A DNA stretch of 39,982 nt from Candidatus Caldarchaeum subterraneum (GCA_937934305.1 CALHAG010000017.1:1-39982); one strand, 5' to 3'. Counted from the first letter of the stretch, positions 1 to 7,692 are shown. Translations and numbers: made by a program. Notes: generated by a model from the letters alone, not told the origin.

Positions 1-1333
1 TGGCGATGTATCTGGGACATGTTCTCACAAACTCTTTGAGGAAATTTTTTCCCTCATCCGTAAGAGCATCCATGAGGGCGCCAATATCTCTGTAGGTTTT
101 CGCGTTTCTTAGATGAGGTTGGAGATGCTTAGAGACCGATGCCTGCCCCGATTGGATAAGGTGCTGAAGGGCCTCCGCAGAGTCGCGGAATCTTCTCCTC
201 AACAGCGAATACAGCCTATCCCCCGAGACCCACGGCGGAGCCAACAACTCTTTTTTACGCATCTGCTCAGCGATGAAGCGTTCAGCGTTGCCGCTCCACA
301 CTGGAGGACCCAAATGCAACACAGCCGGCGGCAACACGTTTGACTCAAGCTCGAAAACCATGACACCTGTTTTTTCATCAGCCCATCTATCGCTCCTCAC
401 CACGGTGAACCCTAATCCGTCGAGTCCCCGCGACAATCCCTCGACGGTGTGGTTAAGCTCCCCCCAGAGAACATCCGGCGGCTGATTGGGCACGGTGAAG
501 ACGAGGCCGAGGAAACTCCGTCCCTCAACAGCTGCCTTCAGGGCTGTGTCGCCGAGAAAATATTCTATGCTTGGTTTTGTGAGGAAGAGTTTGGATTTGA
601 GGATGAAGTTTGAGAGGGTTGTGAGCGAGACCGCTGCGGCTGTGTTGCGTCCCGGGTCGACGGGGTCAGGTAAATGAAGCACGGTCTCCTGCGGTGGCTT
701 GGCTTCACCGATGACCACGGGAGGCCTCCATCTTGAAGCCGCTTGAACAAGAGAGGTGAAGGAGCCGAACCTTATTATCAAAAGCTCGCACACGTATCCG
801 CTGAAGCCCCTTGTCTTCACCTCCGCTCCGTAAAGGTTGTCGTTCATGAGAAAGGCTTTGAGGAGACGGACATGGTCAGCTCCGCCGGGTGGGAGATTTT
901 TCTTCACATAGGCGGTGTGGTAGGGTGTGCGGTCGACTGGTGTAATCCATTTCCCATACTCGGCGTCGTAGCAGGGCACGATGTTGATACGCACACTGTC
1001 CACAAACCCTTCCACATAGGGATGGCTCGCATACCTAAGCCGATAAACACCACCCATTCCCACAACGGCTTTCACGCCTTCCTCGACTACGCGGCGGCAT
1101 GCTTCATCAACGGGAAACCTTGGCTGAAAATGAATGAAGATGTCGCTCTCCTCTCTGCCGCGGACCATCGTTCCCTTCGCGAAAGAACCCTCCACAGAGA
1201 CACGGCCCTTACCGAACACGTCCTCAAGCCTCTGAACCAAACGCGCCGTAACATCCTCGGTTTTCTCAAGCGTCTCAGGCAAGGGCCTAAGCTTCTCAAC
1301 CACATGACGCAGAACATCTTCAACCGATGTCAA
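1..1333 (-). CDS. cca: CCA-adding enzyme (class I archaeal tRNA nucleotidyltransferase), 3' end cut by window edge
   Basis: Adds or repairs the 3' CCA of tRNA. Translation of the minus strand gives 444 residues still open at the window edge; the A. fulgidus enzyme is about 437 aa, so little is missing. Seen: nucleotidyltransferase signature GSFAKGT (residues 49-55) followed by E62-S-D64, matching the catalytic Glu/Asp pair of the A. fulgidus enzyme (E59, D61); NIVPCY at 117-122; PVDRTPYH; a conserved block around LYGAEVKTRGFSGY. The third catalytic carboxylate (D110 in A. fulgidus, in DVVPCY) is Asn117 here. Start: TTG at 1333 overlaps the stop of the upstream gene (TTGA) and is preceded by GGTGAAG; the first in-frame ATG would delete the catalytic domain start. 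The gene follows ThpR, a common archaeal pairing. Family certain; activity uncertain because of Asn117. Confidence 0.93.
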   Translation of the reverse strand, partial: MTSVEDVLRHVVEKLRPLPETLEKTEDVTARLVQRLEDVFGKGRVSVEGSFAKGTMVRGREESDIFIHFQPRFPVDEACRRVVEEGVKAVVGMGGVYRLRYASHPYVEGFVDSVRINIVPCYDAEYGKWITPVDRTPYHTAYVKKNLPPGGADHVRLLKAFLMNDNLYGAEVKTRGFSGYVCELLIIRFGSFTSLVQAASRWRPPVVIGEAKPPQETVLHLPDPVDPGRNTAAAVSLTTLSNFILKSKLFLTKPSIEYFLGDTALKAAVEGRSFLGLVFTVPNQPPDVLWGELNHTVEGLSRGLDGLGFTVVRSDRWADEKTGVMVFELESNVLPPAVLHLGPPVWSGNAERFIAEQMRKKELLAPPWVSGDRLYSLLRRRFRDSAEALQHLIQSGQASVSKHLQPHLRNAKTYRDIGALMDALTDEGKNFLKEFVRTCPRYIA

Positions 1334-1881
1334 AGATTCTTCACCGCCAAATCTGAGTAAACAGGCCCAGAAGAAGTAAGCACACTCTTCTTCAACACGA
1401 TTCTGGTGACGAGTTGTTTGCCGAAGAAAGTGTCCCTGTTTCTGTTGATGACTTCGAGGAGCGGGCCACGGTTTCTGAGATACTTGACCCGGCAGATGGT
1501 TAGATGGGGGATGAACCTCTGCTCCTCAACCCTGATGCGTGGCAGACGTTTCCGAAGCTGGCTATGCACATCAGCCAAGTTATCCGCCCCATTTCTCACA
1601 CCAACCCATATCACGTTAACTCTTCCCCCGCCCGGAAAATAGCCCACACCATTCATCCCTATCTCGAAAGGCTTCGCCTCTATGGAGCTTAGGGCTTTCT
1701 GGGCCTCGCTCACCTCTTCCTCATTCAATTCTCCGAGGAAAAGAAGTGTGATGTGAAGGTTCTCCGGCTCAACCGGTTTAAGGCCTTCTCCCGCTGCTCT
1801 AAGCAGCTCGTTCTGAATTGCTAACAGGTTTTTGACAGTCTCTTCATCCCGTATATCGACTGCGTAGAAGGCTCTAACCAT
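1330..1881 (-). CDS. thpR: RNA 2',3'-cyclic phosphodiesterase (2'-5' RNA ligase family)
   Basis: Member of the 2H phosphoesterase family that opens 2',3'-cyclic phosphate RNA ends and can ligate tRNA halves through 2'-5' bonds in vitro. The 183 residues fit the family. Both hallmark H-x-T motifs are visible: HITLLFLG in the N-terminal third and HLTICRVK in the C-terminal third; they form the two-histidine active site. ATG start at 1881 overlaps the stop of the upstream kinase gene by 8 nt, and the stop overlaps the TTG start of the CCA gene, so the three genes are probably translated in a coupled manner. The neighbour suggests a role at tRNA ends; the physiological substrate of archaeal ThpR is not settled. 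Confidence 0.92.
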   Translation of the reverse strand: MVRAFYAVDIRDEETVKNLLAIQNELLRAAGEGLKPVEPENLHITLLFLGELNEEEVSEAQKALSSIEAKPFEIGMNGVGYFPGGGRVNVIWVGVRNGADNLADVHSQLRKRLPRIRVEEQRFIPHLTICRVKYLRNRGPLLEVINRNRDTFFGKQLVTRIVLKKSVLTSSGPVYSDLAVKNL

Positions 1882-2548
1882 GTAGACGCGCCTCCCTCAG
1901 GGAGACAAGTTTCTCAGCCAACATGTTAGCCAACTCCTCGAGCATACTGTCTCCGTTGAACACCTTAACCGCCTCCCTCGGTCTCCATGTTAGATAGATG
2001 TCATAGTATTGGCTCACAAGCTTCTGCAGCTCCTCGTCGAACTCGAGAACTCTATCGCTCGTGGCTGTTTTCTGTGCTGTTCGTCTACGCCGTGTCTCCT
2101 CATCCACCTCAACGACAACCGTGAGGTCTGGTTTCGCGAATATATTATCCCCAAGCATTTCAACAATCTCGATAAACCGGGTGAACAGCTTGTCCTCGAC
2201 TTTTCTCCCGTATCTTCTCGACCAGAGGGCGAATCCATACACAACAGAGCAGAGGCTGTAGCGGTCTATCATCATGTAGTCTGGTTTCTTCTCTTCTATG
2301 ATTTTCTTGATAGCTGTGCTGTCGTCCGACGTGTTTGCGAGGAAGAGGAGCATCCGTGTCAACGGGTCTGTGTCGGGTCTGTTACCGTGTTGAACCGCGA
2401 AAATGCCTGTCGGCGAGTTGCTGGGTGTCTTGTAGGTCTCGACACCGTGTCCCTTCTCAGCAAGCCTGTTGACCACGGCGTTCATCAAGGTTGTTTTACC
2501 CGAGCCATCGACACCCTCCCAAGCCACCACAAAAGATGAGCCGAGCAT
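1874..2548 (-). CDS. tmk: thymidylate kinase (dTMP kinase)
   Basis: P-loop kinase that phosphorylates dTMP to dTDP. With the ATG at 2548 the protein has 224 residues. Visible: Walker A EGVDGSGKTT about residues 11-20, a DRYSLCS motif corresponding to the DRY-x-x-S substrate segment of dTMP kinases, and an Arg-rich lid (ETRRRRT). Sequence between the motifs is divergent and long compared with bacterial enzymes, so another nucleoside monophosphate kinase specificity cannot be excluded. An in-frame TTG at 2596 would add 16 residues, but a TATA element (minus strand TTAATAAA, 2571-2578) lies 26 nt from the ATG at 2548, arguing for a leaderless message starting there. First gene of a tmk-thpR-cca unit, divergent from the CBS gene. 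Confidence 0.85.
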   Translation of the reverse strand: MLGSSFVVAWEGVDGSGKTTLMNAVVNRLAEKGHGVETYKTPSNSPTGIFAVQHGNRPDTDPLTRMLLFLANTSDDSTAIKKIIEEKKPDYMMIDRYSLCSVVYGFALWSRRYGRKVEDKLFTRFIEIVEMLGDNIFAKPDLTVVVEVDEETRRRRTAQKTATSDRVLEFDEELQKLVSQYYDIYLTWRPREAVKVFNGDSMLEELANMLAEKLVSLREARLHG

Positions 2549-2637
2549 CCGGCGAGAAAGGCCTGCAATTTTTATTAAGGGTTTCAGCGGCGCCAAAGCT
2601 TAAAAACGGCGTTTGAGAAGATTATCTGTGGTGAGAT
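2549..2637. promoter_or_regulatory. divergent promoters of tmk and the CBS-domain gene
   Basis: Two archaeal TATA-like elements point outwards. Minus strand: TTAATAAA at 2571-2578, 26 nt before the tmk ATG (leaderless). Plus strand: CTTAAAAA at 2599-2606, predicting a start near 2628-2630, with GGTGAG (2630-2635) just before the ATG at 2638. Positions are read by eye from the -26 rule; no experimental support. Confidence 0.5.
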
Positions 2638-3054
2638 ATGCCTGTTACGCTTCGTGTGAAGGATGTGATGGATAAGAAGGTTGTTGAGATTGATGAGAAC
2701 GCGACTGTTGCTGATGCTGTAAAGGCGATGCTTGATAACGAGGTTTGGTCGCTTGTGGTGACGAGGCAGAAGCTTCCAATAGGGGTTGTGACCGAGCGGG
2801 ATGTTATTAGGAGATGCATAGGCAAGGGCCGTCCCATGACGATTAAAGTTGGGGAAATAATGTCTACGCCAATAGAGACCATCTCTCCCGACGCCTCCCT
2901 CGGAGAGGCCATGGCCAAGCTTGTTGAGAAGAACATCCGCAGGCTTTTCGTGATTGAAAACGGTAAGATAATCGGCAGAGTTACCCAGACCGAGCTTTTC
3001 GAGAACACTTTGAACGTTATGATGGCGCTGTCGGCGCTCAAGTCACAGCTTTGA
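2638..3054 (+). CDS. CBS-domain pair protein
   Basis: 138 residues made almost entirely of two CBS motifs (roughly 8-63 and 73-130): VKDVMDKKVVEIDENATV opens the first and VGEIMSTPIETISPDASL the second, each ending in the usual V-x-D/E-x-x-(D/E) helix (TERDVIRR, TQTELFEN). Stand-alone CBS pairs bind adenosyl ligands (AMP, ADP, ATP, SAM) and act as energy sensors; the ligand here is unknown. Cytosolic; no membrane segment or DNA-binding domain. ATG at 2638 has GGTGAG just upstream and a TATA element at 2599-2606. The stop overlaps the TTG start of the UPF0201 gene (TTGA). It sits opposite tmk and near prs, but any regulatory tie to nucleotides is inference. Confidence 0.9.
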   Translation: MPVTLRVKDVMDKKVVEIDENATVADAVKAMLDNEVWSLVVTRQKLPIGVVTERDVIRRCIGKGRPMTIKVGEIMSTPIETISPDASLGEAMAKLVEKNIRRLFVIENGKIIGRVTQTELFENTLNVMMALSALKSQL

Positions 3055-3431
3055 AGCTCTCAGCCACAGTCACAGCTCCCGTAAACTTTACAGAGGACGA
3101 GGAAAAAGTAGCCGAAGCACTTCTCAACATTTTTCCAAAGGCTGTTCTCATCCAAAAAGGTGATGGAAAAGTCGTCGCCCATGTTGAGGGAGCTGCAGGT
3201 TTTGAGAGGCTGCGGATGATAATCCGTTCGCGCCGCATCAGGAATACTGTGAGAGCTCTTCTCAACAAGGGCCTGAGAGAAAACACAGTAACGTTTTATC
3301 TAAACAAGCAGGCCGCCTCCGTCGGCAAGGTCTCGTTTTTTGAAGAGGGCGAGGTAATGGCTCTCGGGCCGATAACCGTGGTCGTTGAAACAGATGAGCC
3401 GGAGAGATTTATCGAGTGGCTGACCGAATAA
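3051..3431 (+). CDS. UPF0201 family protein (putative RNA-binding)
   Basis: 126 residues matching the archaeal UPF0201 family: an N-terminal ferredoxin-like half beginning SATVTAPVNFTEDEEKVAEA, a central basic helix FERLRMIIRSRRIRNTVRALL, the near-invariant YLNKQAASVGKVSF block (about residues 83-96), and an acidic PITVVVETDEPERFIEWL C-terminus. Structures in the family resemble RNA-binding folds and the genes often sit near RNA-processing genes, as here beside RNase Z and TrmG10; no defined biochemical function is known to me. TTG start at 3051 overlaps the CBS stop by 3 nt, implying translational coupling. It converges with RNase Z, 1 nt between stop codons. Confidence 0.85.
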   Translation: MKLSATVTAPVNFTEDEEKVAEALLNIFPKAVLIQKGDGKVVAHVEGAAGFERLRMIIRSRRIRNTVRALLNKGLRENTVTFYLNKQAASVGKVSFFEEGEVMALGPITVVVETDEPERFIEWLTE

Positions 3432-3432
3432 G

Positions 3433-4338
3433 CTATCTCAGCGGAACAAGGTATGTTTCAAAGTCTTCCGCGACATATGACTCGGGGAAAAATGCTCGGG
3501 CTTCGATGAGTAGTTTCTCGGGGTCTTCGTAGCGTGGGCTTATGTGGAAGAGGTAGAGGCGTTTGGCCGAGGCTTCTGCCGCTGTCTTGGCTGCGTCTTC
3601 GGCGGTTGAGTGGCCCTGTTCAAATGCTTTTTCGCGGAGGGAGCTGTCGAATGTCGCGTCATGTATGAGGACATCAGCGTCCTGTGCAGCCTTCACCACT
3701 TCTTCACAGGGTCTTGTGTCCCCTGTGTAGACGATTTTTCTCCCAGGCCTCGGCGGCCCTAGGGCCTCCTCGGGTGTTATCACCCTTCCACCATACTCTA
3801 CTGCATCGCCTCTCTGAAGCCGGCCCCAGAGCGGGCCCCTAGGCACCCCGAGGCTCTCTAGGAACTCTACCCTCATTTTACCTGGGCGGTCATCTTCCTT
3901 GACCACGTATCCGAGGGAGTTTATTGTGTGGTCTGTTTTGAAGGAGGTTACCGTGACTGTGTCTATTCGGACTGTGTCACCTGGGGATAGCTCGTGAACG
4001 TTGATGGCGAAGTTTAGGGTGCCGAGGTGGGGGAGTGTGAGTGCTTTGATGAGTGTGGCGGTGTTTTTGGGGCCGTAGATGTTGACTTCTTTTTCGCGGC
4101 CGTTCATCGAGAGCGTGAAGAGTAGGCCGGGGACGCCGAGGACGTGGTCGCCGTGGAGATGTGTGAGAAATATGTGGAAGCCGGGTTTAACGCCGAGACC
4201 TGAGGATATGAACTGGCGTTGCGTCCCTTCACCACAGTCCATCAACAAAATTGATTTGCTCACCCGTATGGCCACCGACGGCATCCCTCTTCTCCGGGTG
4301 GGCATACCGCCGCTTGTCCCGAGAAAAACAATCCTCAT
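3433..4338 (-). CDS. rnz: ribonuclease Z (tRNA 3' endonuclease)
   Basis: Metallo-beta-lactamase-fold nuclease that removes the 3' trailer of pre-tRNA before CCA addition. With the ATG at 4338 it has 301 residues, the usual short RNase Z length. Visible: FLGTSGGMPTRRR at the N-terminus, the zinc motif THLHGDHVLG near residues 60-69, PHLGTL, VYTGDTRP (metal-binding Asp), HDATFDSS, and HSTAEDAA (the His of motif IV typical of RNase Z). An alternative GTG at 4347 would overlap the upstream stop; the ATG lies one base past it. Working partner of the CCA enzyme at the far end of the same region. Zinc ligands look intact. Confidence 0.95.
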   Translation of the reverse strand: MRIVFLGTSGGMPTRRRGMPSVAIRVSKSILLMDCGEGTQRQFISSGLGVKPGFHIFLTHLHGDHVLGVPGLLFTLSMNGREKEVNIYGPKNTATLIKALTLPHLGTLNFAINVHELSPGDTVRIDTVTVTSFKTDHTINSLGYVVKEDDRPGKMRVEFLESLGVPRGPLWGRLQRGDAVEYGGRVITPEEALGPPRPGRKIVYTGDTRPCEEVVKAAQDADVLIHDATFDSSLREKAFEQGHSTAEDAAKTAAEASAKRLYLFHISPRYEDPEKLLIEARAFFPESYVAEDFETYLVPLR

Positions 4339-4339
4339 C

Positions 4340-5356
4340 TCATTCACGCTTCATCACCACAACCCGCCTCGTCAAACTTCTGTGGACATAGAGGTCATGG
4401 TGCTCGAGCACTCTGAAGCCTGTGAAGGCGTCGACGAGGTCGGGATACGCCGTGTGGGGAACTGTGACAGCAAGCCGAGCATCATCGGTCAAGACGTTGA
4501 CCACGTCCTCTGCAAAAGCTTTCAGCAGGTTTTTGAACGGCATTCCACCGAGTGTAGCGGACCTTCCATATGGCGGGTCTGTAGCCACCGCGTCGAAAAA
4601 TCTTCTAAAAGGTAGATGCCGGGCGTCTCCCTGGACCACATGGCCGAGGCCAACTCCGTAGAACTGCATGTTTCTCCACATTCCGTTGCACACCCATGTC
4701 TTAACCTCGACACCGAGACATACGTGGCCGAGAAGACCGGCCTCTATGATGAGTGCGCCTGAGCCGGCGAAAGGGTCCAGAACCCGCGAGCCGCGGCTGT
4801 TTATTGCGAGGTTGACGAGGCATCGGGCCAGCTTAGGCTGCATGGCGGAGGGGACGCGGAAGGGTCTGTTGCCTGCTTTTCTCTCGGAGAAAAAGTGTTT
4901 GGGCTTCTCCGAGATAAGCAGTCCGGTGAAACAGTTGCTCGGGGTGATGACTGCGGCGAACCTTGCGTCGGGCGTGGTTAGGTTTACCCTCATCCAGGGG
5001 ATGTGCATCTTTATTGCCGCGGCCAGCTTCTTCTCAACATCCACAGAGTTCACATCCACTCCACCCACCTCATAGACCGAAACATCGAAGCTCCGCCTAC
5101 CCTCCACAGCCTCCGCCAAATTATCGGAAAAAACAACCTCCTCATAATCTCTGCCCATCCCCAGCCAAACAGCCGCCAGCTTCGTGTAAGCCGAGCGATG
5201 CACAATCTCAGCGGCCAACCTATTGTCAACCTCCGCAGAAGCTACTCTCTCATCAACCCTCTCAGCATCTACCCCGCCGAGCACTTTTACCAAGTGACGT
5301 AGCTCCGAGTATGAGAGTGTAGGTTTTTCACCCGATAGAAGAAAGAAAACCGCCAA
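4340..5356 (-). CDS. trmG10: tRNA (guanine(10)-N2)-dimethyltransferase, TrmG10/Trm11 family
   Basis: SAM-dependent methylase that forms m2G/m22G at tRNA position 10. 338 residues. N-terminal region (about 1-160) is the N-terminal-plus-THUMP module typical of the family, starting AVFFLLSGEKPTLSYSEL. The Rossmann methyltransferase half has PSAMQPKLARCLVNLA, motif I DPFAGSGALIIEA, GVEVK, QGDARHLPF and the amino-methylase motif IV TDPPYGRS. TTG at 5356 is the likely start: it lies 8 nt after the prs stop and gives the family's usual N-terminus. Order on the minus strand is prs - trmG10 - rnz, tightly spaced, likely co-transcribed. Confidence 0.9.
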   Translation of the reverse strand: MAVFFLLSGEKPTLSYSELRHLVKVLGGVDAERVDERVASAEVDNRLAAEIVHRSAYTKLAAVWLGMGRDYEEVVFSDNLAEAVEGRRSFDVSVYEVGGVDVNSVDVEKKLAAAIKMHIPWMRVNLTTPDARFAAVITPSNCFTGLLISEKPKHFFSERKAGNRPFRVPSAMQPKLARCLVNLAINSRGSRVLDPFAGSGALIIEAGLLGHVCLGVEVKTWVCNGMWRNMQFYGVGLGHVVQGDARHLPFRRFFDAVATDPPYGRSATLGGMPFKNLLKAFAEDVVNVLTDDARLAVTVPHTAYPDLVDAFTGFRVLEHHDLYVHRSLTRRVVVMKRE

Positions 5357-5364
5357 GCCTGTTT

Positions 5365-6231
5365 TCAGCTTAGATGTGAGGCGATTAACCCCGCGACCGA
5401 CGCGTAGCCATATGGGTTAGGCACCGTGTCCGTGGTGAAAATCAGGTCAGCGCCCGCCGAGGATATCTTCTCAGCTGCCGAGCCGATGAACAATCCATGA
5501 ACAGCGGCGACAATAATTTTCGAGGGATTATATGCCTTGAGCTGCTGAATTGTTTTAGCCATGGTTGTTCCGGTGCTTATGATGTCGTCAACCACCACCA
5601 CTTGCCTACCTCTCTCTATCTCCTCCACCTTGACCTCCACTTCTCCTGTCTCGGGGCTTCGCATAGTCTTGACGGCTATGTAGTCTGTTTCGATGACTGA
5701 GGCGACTGCGGCGGCCATCTCCGAGCCTTTTTTACCCGGCGAGACTATGAGCGGCTTCTCCACACCCGCTTGTATGATGTAGGAGGCGAGGAGACCTGAT
5801 GCGTCGATGTTTGTCAGCTTCACCGCCGACTGGTCTGCCGTCCAAGGAGAATGTATGTTGACTGTTATGGCTTCATCAGCTCCAACGGCCCTGAGCGATT
5901 TTAGCAGAGCTTGGATGCTGACAGGCTCCCCTTCGAGAAACACTCTGTCCTGACGAGCGTAGGCCATGTAGGGAATAACTGTTTTCACCGACTTCGCGCC
6001 CATGCGTGTGACCGCGTCCACCAGCAGCAGAAGCTTGACAAAGTTGATGTCCTGCGGCGGATGCGTGCCCTGGACAACAATCACATCCTCTCCACGCACA
6101 TCACCCGACAGCCTGACATAGGATTCGCCGTCGGGGAAAACCTTGGCAAAGACATCGACAGCCTCGACGTTCATGTATCTCGCCACTTTTTCAGCCAGCT
6201 GAGCAGAGGAAGGGCCTTTCACAACCTTCAA
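5365..6231 (-). CDS. prs: ribose-phosphate pyrophosphokinase (PRPP synthase)
   Basis: Makes PRPP from ribose 5-phosphate and ATP, feeding purine, pyrimidine, His and Trp synthesis. 288 residues, the archaeal short form. Visible: FPDGESYVRL, VIPYMAYARQDR with the following FLEGEPVS (catalytic flexible loop region), VNIHSP, and the PRPP-binding loop VVVVDDIISTGTTM near residues 211-224, all intact. Start TTG at 6231; a TATA-like ACATTAAG (minus strand, 6258-6265) about 27-30 nt upstream suggests a leaderless message. First gene of the prs-trmG10-rnz unit and divergent from the 49-aa/ParB-fold unit. Confidence 0.95.
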   Translation of the reverse strand: MKVVKGPSSAQLAEKVARYMNVEAVDVFAKVFPDGESYVRLSGDVRGEDVIVVQGTHPPQDINFVKLLLLVDAVTRMGAKSVKTVIPYMAYARQDRVFLEGEPVSIQALLKSLRAVGADEAITVNIHSPWTADQSAVKLTNIDASGLLASYIIQAGVEKPLIVSPGKKGSEMAAAVASVIETDYIAVKTMRSPETGEVEVKVEEIERGRQVVVVDDIISTGTTMAKTIQQLKAYNPSKIIVAAVHGLFIGSAAEKISSAGADLIFTTDTVPNPYGYASVAGLIASHLS

Positions 6232-6315
6232 GCCAAAAACCTCTATCGGATGCAGAACTTAATGTTTGCGTGTTTTTGGGTAATGCTTATATGGGTTAAC
6301 GGCGGCGTGTTTGGC
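6232..6315. promoter_or_regulatory. divergent promoters of prs and the 49-aa/ParB-fold operon
   Basis: Minus strand ACATTAAG (6258-6265) suits the prs TTG at 6231. Plus strand CTTATATG (6286-6293) lies about 26 nt before the ATG at 6316 and would give a leaderless transcript of the 49-aa gene. Read by eye. Confidence 0.5.
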
Positions 6316-6465
6316 ATGGAGAAGAAGCTGGAGCAGGTGGAGATTCCTGAGCCGAGCCTGCCCGTTTGCGAGGCAATCCTGATGCCTGTCTCCGACGAAT
6401 ACACCTACATCCACCACAACTTCATCCAAATAGGTGTCTTCAAGTACATAGAGAAGGCTCCATAG
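6316..6465 (+). CDS. uncharacterised 49-residue protein
   Basis: Small gene beginning MEKKLEQVEIPEPSLPVCEA and ending GVFKYIEKAP. I do not recognise a family. It has no transmembrane segment; it is acidic at the start, with an aromatic, His-containing middle (YTYIHHNF). One Cys (residue 19) precludes a zinc finger by itself. Why it is believed real: a TATA element 26 nt before its ATG, and its TAG stop directly abuts the ATG of the next gene with zero spacing, a tight operon arrangement. Longer readings from upstream starts would run back through the prs promoter. It may be a partner or regulator of the ParB-fold protein; this is inference from position only. Confidence 0.6.
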   Translation: MEKKLEQVEIPEPSLPVCEAILMPVSDEYTYIHHNFIQIGVFKYIEKAP

Positions 6466-7197
6466 ATGAGCTACGGCTACGACGAGTTCGAGTCCAAGCT
6501 CGGCCAATTCATCTACACTATGGTGATGTATGAAAGGCTCCGAGACTATCTGCTGGATAAGCTTAAGGGCAAAGACCGTGTCTCCGTGAGGATAAACCTG
6601 GGCGCGGATAAGCAGGGCAATCAAGTGGTTATGGATGTTGTGCTCACAGCTGTGCGTCCTCAGCTGCTTGGAGAGGCTAAGCCTGAGAAGCCTTCGCGTA
6701 AAACGCTTGTGATGGTTCTAAGTAATGAGAAGGTTGTGGGTGAGCGTGGTCAGATAGCAGCTGAGATGGAGAGGCTTGTGATGGAGAGTTTGAAGTGGTG
6801 GCATGGATACTTCGGTGACAAGGATAGGCTGATGCTTAACGAGTGGGTGGCTGAGAGGGTGGAGGTCTTGGACGCGCCCGTGGTTGGAACCGTTGTAGAA
6901 GTCCCTGTGAGACGTGTCATATACCAGCCCGCGGCCACGGCGCCCATGAGCGAAGAAGAGCTGGAAACCTTGGCGCAATATGTCGAAATCCTCGGCCCCG
7001 TCGTCGTCAGGCCCTTGGACAACGGGTTCTTCGAGCTCGTGGCTGGTCACAGGGTTTTCGACGTTTTGGTCAACAGGCTTGGCTACGAGAGCGTGAGGGC
7101 TCTTGTCCTCGATGTCGACGACACCGCGGCATCGAGCATGCGTGCGGAATATGAGGAGAAAGTTGAAAAACTTGTCAAAACAGCTTTGAATAGATAG
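6466..7197 (+). CDS. ParB/Srx-fold domain protein with unknown N-terminal domain
   Basis: 243 residues. The C-terminal part (about 145-222) looks like a ParB N-terminal (ParB/sulfiredoxin-fold) domain: VEVPVRRVIY as first strand, a helix EEELETLAQYVEILGPVVVR, then PLDNGFFELVAGHRVFDVL, where ELVAGHR corresponds to the Y/F-E-(L/I)-(I/V)-A-G-x-R motif that binds nucleotide in ParB, and RALVLDVDDTAAS. No helix-turn-helix of true ParB follows, only a short charged helix. Residues 1-140 are unrecognised: alpha/beta, with a WWHGYF segment. No ParA nearby. Expected cytosolic. ATG abuts the preceding stop; the phosphatase gene follows 3 nt after its stop. Domain call moderately sure, function unknown. 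Confidence 0.75.
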   Translation: MSYGYDEFESKLGQFIYTMVMYERLRDYLLDKLKGKDRVSVRINLGADKQGNQVVMDVVLTAVRPQLLGEAKPEKPSRKTLVMVLSNEKVVGERGQIAAEMERLVMESLKWWHGYFGDKDRLMLNEWVAERVEVLDAPVVGTVVEVPVRRVIYQPAATAPMSEEELETLAQYVEILGPVVVRPLDNGFFELVAGHRVFDVLVNRLGYESVRALVLDVDDTAASSMRAEYEEKVEKLVKTALNR

Positions 7198-7200
7198 GCC

Positions 7201-7692
7201 GTGTCACCGATTTTGCGGAAAATCCAGGGCATCTTCACAGAGGGGCCTCCCAACTTCTCCATGTTAACTGAAAACGTCGCAGGAAGCGGGCTGCCCAGCA
7301 CACGGAGGCACATCAAGTTTCTCCGACAACAGGGAATAACCGCGATAATCAGCCTCACCGAGAAGCCTCTTCCACCACAGCTCCTCGAAAACGAGAACAT
7401 CAAGTATTTTCACTACCCCCTCGCCGACCATCAGGCAGCAGACCCCGCCAAAATCCTTGAAATAGTCAAGCATCTGCAGAAGCTTGTCTCCTCAGGTGAG
7501 AAAGTGCTTGTCCACTGTCTCGCTGGGCTGGGGAGGACGGGGATGGTGCTGACGGCTTACACGATGCTGGAGAAAAACCTCGACTGGAGAACTGCTCTGG
7601 AGACTGTGCGGAGCATTCGACCCGGCTCGGTGGAGAAGAATCAGGAGAATTGTTTACGGGAGTTTGAGAAGCTGGCTAAACCTGGCTCTTGA
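7201..7692 (+). CDS. archaeal dual-specificity/tyrosine protein phosphatase
   Basis: Cysteine phosphatase of 163 residues. The P-loop HCLAGLGRTG gives C106 as nucleophile and R112 for phosphate binding; D76 in YPLADHQ is placed like the general acid of the WPD-type loop. Compact size and a P-loop reading HCxAGLGRTG are like small archaeal PTPs and PTEN-like DSPs that dephosphorylate proteins. GTG start at 7201, 3 nt after the ParB-fold gene's stop, retains the conserved NFS...VAGSGLP N-terminus. Third gene of this unit; the phosphatase may act on a neighbour product, which is inference. Its 3' end overlaps the convergent helicase gene by 17 nt. Confidence 0.9.
   Translation: MSPILRKIQGIFTEGPPNFSMLTENVAGSGLPSTRRHIKFLRQQGITAIISLTEKPLPPQLLENENIKYFHYPLADHQAADPAKILEIVKHLQKLVSSGEKVLVHCLAGLGRTGMVLTAYTMLEKNLDWRTALETVRSIRPGSVEKNQENCLREFEKLAKPGS

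Noticed and set aside
743-1360. 205-codon plus-strand open frame
   Set aside because: Lies opposite the CCA gene, whose minus-strand translation matches the whole enzyme; the plus-strand product has no recognisable motif.
2009-2539. 176-codon plus-strand open frame
   Set aside because: Antisense to tmk; composition is that of a shadow frame with no family resemblance.
5911-6315. Extended N-terminus for the 49-aa protein
   Set aside because: Would run antisense through prs and over both promoters; the TATA box placed for ATG 6316 fits the short form.
6466-7197. Chromosome-partitioning ParB
   Set aside because: No helix-turn-helix domain, no ParA gene and no parS-like repeats nearby; only the nucleotide-binding fold is shared.
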